Positions 25,430 through 29,670 of a stretch of 29,670 nt of DNA are shown piece by piece. The first letter of the stretch is position 1. Each line of letters begins with the position of its first letter. The stretch is from Fervidobacterium sp. Lineage in GTDB: Bacteria > Thermotogota > Thermotogae > Thermotogales > Fervidobacteriaceae. The notes below the pieces were generated by a model. The model saw nothing but the letters and a program-made list of their open reading frames with translations. It was not told the DNA's origin and made no database searches. The translations under genes and the position numbers were made by a program. The DNA lies in contig DPXZ01000099.1 of the NCBI GenBank assembly GCA_003526765.1, positions 356 to 30,025 on the forward strand, in the 5' to 3' direction.

Positions 25430-25461
25430 CATTACAGTATTACGTTATTACACTATTTCAG
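25430..25461. repeat. Four imperfect 8-base direct repeats upstream of the TPR gene
   Basis: On the plus strand CATTACAG, TATTACGT, TATTACAC and TATTTCAG run head to tail at 25430-25461. They fill most of the 58-base gap between the HIT stop and the TPR start. They could be a regulator site or chance in AT-rich DNA. Confidence 0.3.
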
Positions 25462-25474
25462 GATTTATTGATGT

Positions 25475-25819
25475 CTATCCAAGGTGCCCCAACTTCCTGC
25501 CAGCAATGATGTGGAAGTGGATGTGATCCACCTCTTGACCTGCATCTCTGCCATTGTTCTGAACGATTCTGTAACTCTCTATGCCTTGTTCCTTTGTTAT
25601 CTTCTTGACAATCTCAAACAATTTCCACATATTTTTTGAATCTTCGACGCTCAAATCTCCAACGGTAGGTACGTGCTTCTTGTAGACTGCAAGTAAGTGT
25701 ACCGGTGCAACTGGGTTTATGTCTTTTATGACTATGAAATCTTCGTCTTCGTACACCTTCTGCGATGGAATTTGACCAGATATTATCTTGCAAAATACGC
25801 AATTTGTAGCTTCTGACAT
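25475..25819 (-). CDS. HIT family protein (HINT-type nucleotide hydrolase)
   Basis: A 114-residue histidine-triad protein of the Hint/PKCI branch. Members bind purine nucleotides and hydrolyse AMP-lysine or AMP phosphoramidates; the physiological substrate in bacteria is unclear. The triad is H99-x-H101-x-H103 (DHIHFHIIAG). The N-terminal CVFCKIISGQIPSQKVYED, with C7 and C10, matches the zinc-type Hint opening. DFIVIKDINPVAPVHLLAV is the nucleotide-binding sheet. The ATG at 25819 is preferred over GTG at 25828, because GGGGTGA, which covers that GTG, lies 5 bases before 25819. It is third in the minus-strand operon. Confidence 0.95.
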   Translation of the reverse strand: MSEATNCVFCKIISGQIPSQKVYEDEDFIVIKDINPVAPVHLLAVYKKHVPTVGDLSVEDSKNMWKLFEIVKKITKEQGIESYRIVQNNGRDAGQEVDHIHFHIIAGRKLGHLG

Positions 25820-25850
25820 GTGAATCACCCCTTTATCATTGCGTTATTGA

Positions 25851-25859
25851 AGTATACCA
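25851..25859 (-). promoter_or_regulatory. Possible internal promoter before the HIT gene
   Basis: The minus strand reads TGGTATACT (25859-25851), an extended -10 with TATACT, in the 57-base gap after the beta-solenoid gene. The predicted start near 25844 leaves a 25-base leader. The -35 region is poor. Confidence 0.3.
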
Positions 25860-25876
25860 TGCATTGTGATGGAATA

Positions 25877-27172
25877 CTATTTTTCTATCCTGGACACTTG
25901 TGAGCTTAGCGTGTAATACTTCGAATTGCTCGACTTCAACTTTTCTATGCTCGACTTGAATGTATAGAGTACGGAATAGTCTTCAACGGAAACGGAGGAA
26001 ATATGTGAGTCTTTGATCTTTGCAACCGTGCCTCTCGTAGCACCTAAGTTGCTAATCGTCGATGAAACAAAATTCACTTCTGAAAAATCGGAAGCTGTTG
26101 CTTCAGTTAATTCAGAGTTGTATGTGATAACCTTCGACATGATACTTGCATTGAATTTCGCTGTATTAACGTTGTTGATAATTACCTGCCTACAATTCTG
26201 AATATCGAGATTTTCGATCTGCGAATCTATGATGTAAGCAGCATATACAGACGAGACCTTTACGTTCTTGGCACGTGTATTCCTGATAACGACGAAATTC
26301 GTCCGTGAGACACTTACATCATCTACTGTAGCATCATTCAAAAATACCAATGCGCCACCGCTACCATTTACATCTGTTTCTACGGCGTTTCCTTCCAGAT
26401 AAGCAATCCCATTTTCCGAAACGGTTATCGAACCTGGGCCAAATATGTTAACTGGTCCAGTTGAAAAGAAGACACCTTTAACATTTAAGTCAGAATTAAG
26501 TGCGTTGATTACAGTTACACCATCTTCAAGAATGAGTGCATTGCTTGAAGGCAGTAATACCTTTCCCATGATTCTGTATGGCGATTTGGAAGAAAGCAAA
26601 AATTTCTTACCAGATATGTTGTTTATAGGTGTTTGGGAATCTAAGATGTCAACCTTTTCTAACGATGGTGGAACACACAACACATCTGAAACGTTTCCGA
26701 ATGTGTCAGATAAGATTGCAATTTGTGGCAACTCCGGTAATTTTATCTCTGTACCTGTACCGATACTTTTCATATTACGATTTATTGGGTTGTAAAAAGT
26801 TGCCGTACTATCTAGTACGAATGTGTAAGATTCCAATGATGAATTTAGCCTTTGATCAAGCGGTTTTGTACTTACAGTTACATTGTACGTCTTTCCATCG
26901 ACTGCTACCTTTCGTGTGCCATCGTTTAAGAGCATGCCATCTATGAACGTGAATGGGAAAGTGACTCCATCTACTTTTATAGCTTTGCCGATTTCTATTT
27001 TGCCAATTCCAATATTTGCAGGTATTTTGATTGCATCAGTTTGCGTTGTCGTAGTAGCAGCATCGGTAGCAAATGCTACCGTGCTGACTGATATTAGATT
27101 GAATGTAACTAGAAAAAGCAATGCCAATATGAAAAATCGCTTGTCAAATTTCCAAACAAGGCGAGAAATCAC
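25877..27172 (-). CDS. Secreted beta-solenoid protein of unknown function
   Basis: A 431-residue protein that I cannot assign to a named family. A long signal peptide or anchor covers residues ~1-38: basic [13 protein letters not shown], hydrophobic [21 protein letters not shown], and probable cleavage after AFA, before a Thr-rich TDAATTTT linker. The mature N-terminal half is beta-rich. Residues ~291-425 repeat with a period of about 18 (for example [54 protein letters not shown]), consistent with seven or eight coils of a parallel beta-helix. The GTG start at 27172 overlaps the ileS stop as GTGA, with GGGGAG 5 bases upstream inside ileS, so translation should be coupled. An upstream extension to 27271 would run inside ileS and lacks an SD. 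A cell-surface or toga role is inference. Confidence 0.75.
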   Translation of the reverse strand: MISRLVWKFDKRFFILALLFLVTFNLISVSTVAFATDAATTTTQTDAIKIPANIGIGKIEIGKAIKVDGVTFPFTFIDGMLLNDGTRKVAVDGKTYNVTVSTKPLDQRLNSSLESYTFVLDSTATFYNPINRNMKSIGTGTEIKLPELPQIAILSDTFGNVSDVLCVPPSLEKVDILDSQTPINNISGKKFLLSSKSPYRIMGKVLLPSSNALILEDGVTVINALNSDLNVKGVFFSTGPVNIFGPGSITVSENGIAYLEGNAVETDVNGSGGALVFLNDATVDDVSVSRTNFVVIRNTRAKNVKVSSVYAAYIIDSQIENLDIQNCRQVIINNVNTAKFNASIMSKVITYNSELTEATASDFSEVNFVSSTISNLGATRGTVAKIKDSHISSVSVEDYSVLYTFKSSIEKLKSSNSKYYTLSSQVSRIEK

Positions 27173-29670
27173 TTTCTCTCCCCTCTCAAAACAGCACTGC
27201 ACCTTGGACACGTATCTGGATGCTCTTTGTCTTTCCCAGTTTCCTTGTCGTACTTCCAGCATCTTTGGCATTTTTCACCTTCCGCATGCTTTACGAGAAC
27301 GTTTACAAATTGACCTACAGTTGGATCTTCTATCTCATCTACCAAAGTGACCTTCGAAACGATGAAAAACTCTTCCAAACTGTTTTCGTATTTTCTCAAT
27401 AGTTCTGCGATCTCTGAATTCTTTGCTTCAATCATAACGTGTGAATCTAATGGATGGCCAATTACACCAGATGCACGGGCATTTTCCAATGCCTTTAAAA
27501 CATCGTCTCTGACCAATAATAGTTGTTCGAATTCTTCGAGTAATTTCTCGTCAACTAATTCATTCCTTATTTCTGGCCAGTATTCCAGATGCACACTTTC
27601 ATACTTTTTGAGCGGACTTTCCAAGTATGCCTCCTCGGCAGTAAATGGCATGATTGGTGCAAGTATTTTAACCAATGCTTCAAGTATGTAGTACAAGGTA
27701 GTTTGAGCGGATCTTCGGTATACAGAATCTTTTGCCTCAACGTACAACCTGTCTTTGAGTATGTCCAAGTATGTGGAGCTCAGTTCCGTTGTGCAATACT
27801 TTACCGTTGCACTGTAGACTTTCGAGTACTCAAAACCTTCGTAGTATTCGGTCACTTGTGCAATGTACTTCTGCAACCTTCCAAGTGCCCATTTATCAAG
27901 CGGTAACAACTGATCTTGCGATAATAAATCATCTCCTGTAAAGTCACTCAAATTACTTAACAAATATCTCAATGTATTTCTCAATTTTCTGTACACTTCA
28001 ACTTGTTGTTCTATGATGTTCTTTCCAGCCCTTATATTATCAAAGAAATCTGTACTTGCGACCCAAAGTCTTAGTATATCTGCACCGTATTTATTCACAA
28101 TTTCAACCGGATCAACGACGTTACCAAGCGACTTACTCATCTTCCTGCCTTGTTCATCTTTTATGAAACCATGCGTTACAACGTTCTTAAATGGTGCTTG
28201 GCCAGTTTTCGCAGTTGAAAGGAAGATAGAGCTTTGGAACCAACCTCTATGTTGATCATCACCTTCCAAATACAGGTCAACTGGGAATTTCTCACCCTTT
28301 GAGCGAATCACCGCTTCCCAAGAACAGCCGGAATCGATCCACACATCCAATGTGTCATATGTCTTATCGAATTTCTTATTTCCGCATTTTGGACACGTAA
28401 AATCCGATGGTACGAGTTCATTAACATCCATCTCAAACCATGCGTCCGTTCCTCTTTCTTTCACAATATTTGCAAAATGTTCGATCACTTGTGGTGCTAA
28501 TGTGACCTCTCCGCAAGACTCGCATCGAACTGCTGGAATTGGAACTCCCCAAACTCTTTGCCTTGAAATCGTCCAGTCTGGTCGTTCTTGAACCATTGCG
28601 GTCATTCTTGTTTCTCCCCACGCAGGGTACCATTTAACCTTCTTTATCTGCTGCAACACTTTTCCTCGTAAGTTATTTTTGTCGACAGAGATGAACCACT
28701 GCGGAGTTGCCCTGTACATGACTGGACCTTTGCAACGCCAACAGTGTGGATAACTATGCAGCAACTTTCCAGATTTTATGAGTGCTCCAACTTTGTTTAA
28801 ATCATCTATGACAACTTTATTTGCATCCCAAATTTTCAGCCCCTCGTATTTTCCAGCTTCTTTTGTGAATTTTCCTTCATCATCAACGGGTGATAAGATG
28901 GGCAAATTGTATTTCAGACCAGTTTGATAGTCCTCCTCACCGTGACCTGGTGCCGTGTGGACTGCACCGGTACCATCTTCCAACGTAACGTAATCTGCCA
29001 AGACTATCACAGAAGTTCTATCGTAGAGTGGATGCTTTGTGAGTTTACCTTCCAATTCTTTTCCCAAGAATTTTTGGAGTACTTCAAAGGATATGCCAGT
29101 CTCTGCAGCAAATTTCTGCAGTAAACCTTCTGCAACTATCCAATATTCACCATCCACTTTGATTTTAACGTACGTGTATTCTGGGTGGAGTGCGATAGCT
29201 ACGTTTGCTGGTATCGTCCACGGCGTTGTTGTCCATATGACCACATAAGTATTTGGATCTTCCACCGTCTGGAATTTTACGTATATCGAAGGTGATTCAT
29301 CGTCGTGATATTCTATCTCGGCTTCAGCTAATGCGGTCTTACAATTTGGACACCAATAAACTGGTTTATTACCCCTGTAGACATTGCCATTTTCTACAAG
29401 TGTTTTGAAGATGTCTAGTATATGATATTCGTATTCTGGTTTAAGAGTTATGTACGGATTATCCCAATCTCCCTTTACACCAAGTCTCTTAAATTGTTCC
29501 CTCTGCGTATCAACGAACTTCAGTGCAAATTCTCTGCACATTCTGCGAATTTCAACTGCCGATTTTCTCTTTGCCTCATCGCCAAGCGATGTTGTGACGC
29601 GATGTTCAATTGGAAGGCCATGAGTATCCCATCCTGGTGTGTACGGCACTCTATAGCCTCGCATTGTCTT
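27169..29670 (-). CDS. ileS: Isoleucyl-tRNA synthetase (5' end outside window)
   Basis: Class I aminoacyl-tRNA synthetase that charges tRNA(Ile) and edits valine. The visible 833 residues lack roughly the first 80-90 of a normal ~920-residue enzyme. The HIGH-type motif is [10 protein letters not shown] close to the window edge. The zinc-knuckle segment is [17 protein letters not shown]. The editing domain has [22 protein letters not shown] and [17 protein letters not shown] second Cys cluster is CESCGE...[20 protein letters not shown] and the KMSKS loop ([14 protein letters not shown], near 28129-28143) follow. The C-terminus carries the bacterial IleRS zinc finger CQRCW...CPRC. No T-box or promoter can be seen because the start is outside. 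The stop overlaps the next start by 4 bases. Confidence 0.98.
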   Translation of the reverse strand, partial: KTMRGYRVPYTPGWDTHGLPIEHRVTTSLGDEAKRKSAVEIRRMCREFALKFVDTQREQFKRLGVKGDWDNPYITLKPEYEYHILDIFKTLVENGNVYRGNKPVYWCPNCKTALAEAEIEYHDDESPSIYVKFQTVEDPNTYVVIWTTTPWTIPANVAIALHPEYTYVKIKVDGEYWIVAEGLLQKFAAETGISFEVLQKFLGKELEGKLTKHPLYDRTSVIVLADYVTLEDGTGAVHTAPGHGEEDYQTGLKYNLPILSPVDDEGKFTKEAGKYEGLKIWDANKVVIDDLNKVGALIKSGKLLHSYPHCWRCKGPVMYRATPQWFISVDKNNLRGKVLQQIKKVKWYPAWGETRMTAMVQERPDWTISRQRVWGVPIPAVRCESCGEVTLAPQVIEHFANIVKERGTDAWFEMDVNELVPSDFTCPKCGNKKFDKTYDTLDVWIDSGCSWEAVIRSKGEKFPVDLYLEGDDQHRGWFQSSIFLSTAKTGQAPFKNVVTHGFIKDEQGRKMSKSLGNVVDPVEIVNKYGADILRLWVASTDFFDNIRAGKNIIEQQVEVYRKLRNTLRYLLSNLSDFTGDDLLSQDQLLPLDKWALGRLQKYIAQVTEYYEGFEYSKVYSATVKYCTTELSSTYLDILKDRLYVEAKDSVYRRSAQTTLYYILEALVKILAPIMPFTAEEAYLESPLKKYESVHLEYWPEIRNELVDEKLLEEFEQLLLVRDDVLKALENARASGVIGHPLDSHVMIEAKNSEIAELLRKYENSLEEFFIVSKVTLVDEIEDPTVGQFVNVLVKHAEGEKCQRCWKYDKETGKDKEHPDTCPRCSAVLRGERK

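Noticed and set aside
27169..27271. A longer N-terminus for the beta-solenoid protein, beginning at 27271
   Set aside because: The extra 33 codons lie inside ileS and encode a charged stretch before an evident signal peptide. The GTG at 27172 has its own SD and a standard GTGA overlap.
1..29670. tRNA, rRNA, CRISPR array, insertion sequence or prophage signals
   Set aside because: Intergenic gaps are all under 260 bases and largely accounted for. I saw no cloverleaf with a GTTCGAAT-type T-loop, no regularly spaced repeats, no transposase or integrase, and no target duplications.

Overview
The window looks like a chromosomal stretch of a thermophilic member of the Thermotogales, most likely a Fervidobacterium-type genome. 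This is inferred from the moderately AT-rich base composition, the very strong Shine-Dalgarno sites (GGGAGG, GGAGGTGA), the Gram-positive-like DnaK with a CIRCE operator, the dense operons with short overlaps, and the familiar housekeeping set. I could run no database search, so genus placement is a judgement. There is no prophage, insertion sequence, CRISPR array, rRNA or tRNA that I can support.

Layout. Bases 1-1150 (minus strand) hold the 5' part of a transaldolase/fructose-6-phosphate aldolase gene and a flavin-reductase-domain gene. A divergent intergenic region at 1151-1281 then launches a long plus-strand run: gatA, gatB, a secreted protein of unknown function, hemW, ftsW, murG and murC (1282-9816). 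A promoter-bearing gap precedes smc, which is coupled by an ATGA overlap to a PAS-GAF protein. After these come a FliJ-like coiled-coil protein, a DUF218 membrane protein, a rhomboid protease, an asparaginase, an AI-2E-family membrane protein, an M3 oligoendopeptidase and an aldose 1-epimerase (to 21543). An intrinsic terminator closes this run. dnaK follows under its own promoter, whose -35 box lies in the spacer of a CIRCE element. Just after the dnaK stop sits the last ~35 codons of a short-chain dehydrogenase with no body, a gene remnant. A bidirectional terminator then separates dnaK from a convergent minus-strand operon that reads ileS (5' end outside the window), a secreted beta-solenoid protein, a HIT protein and a TPR protein.

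Functionally, gatA/gatB serve transamidation of misacylated tRNA. ftsW, murG and murC form a fragment of the division and cell-wall cluster: MurC ligates L-Ala to UDP-MurNAc, MurG completes lipid II, and FtsW polymerises glycan at the septum. smc serves chromosome condensation. The rest is general metabolism, protein quality control and envelope proteins.

No complete new multi-gene system is evident. The points most worth a second look are the dehydrogenase tail behind dnaK, the secreted ~18-residue-period beta-solenoid protein coupled to ileS, the PAS-GAF protein coupled to smc, and the anomalous translation start of the TPR gene (perfect SD over the annotated GTG, correct distance only to an ATA, A7 tract upstream).
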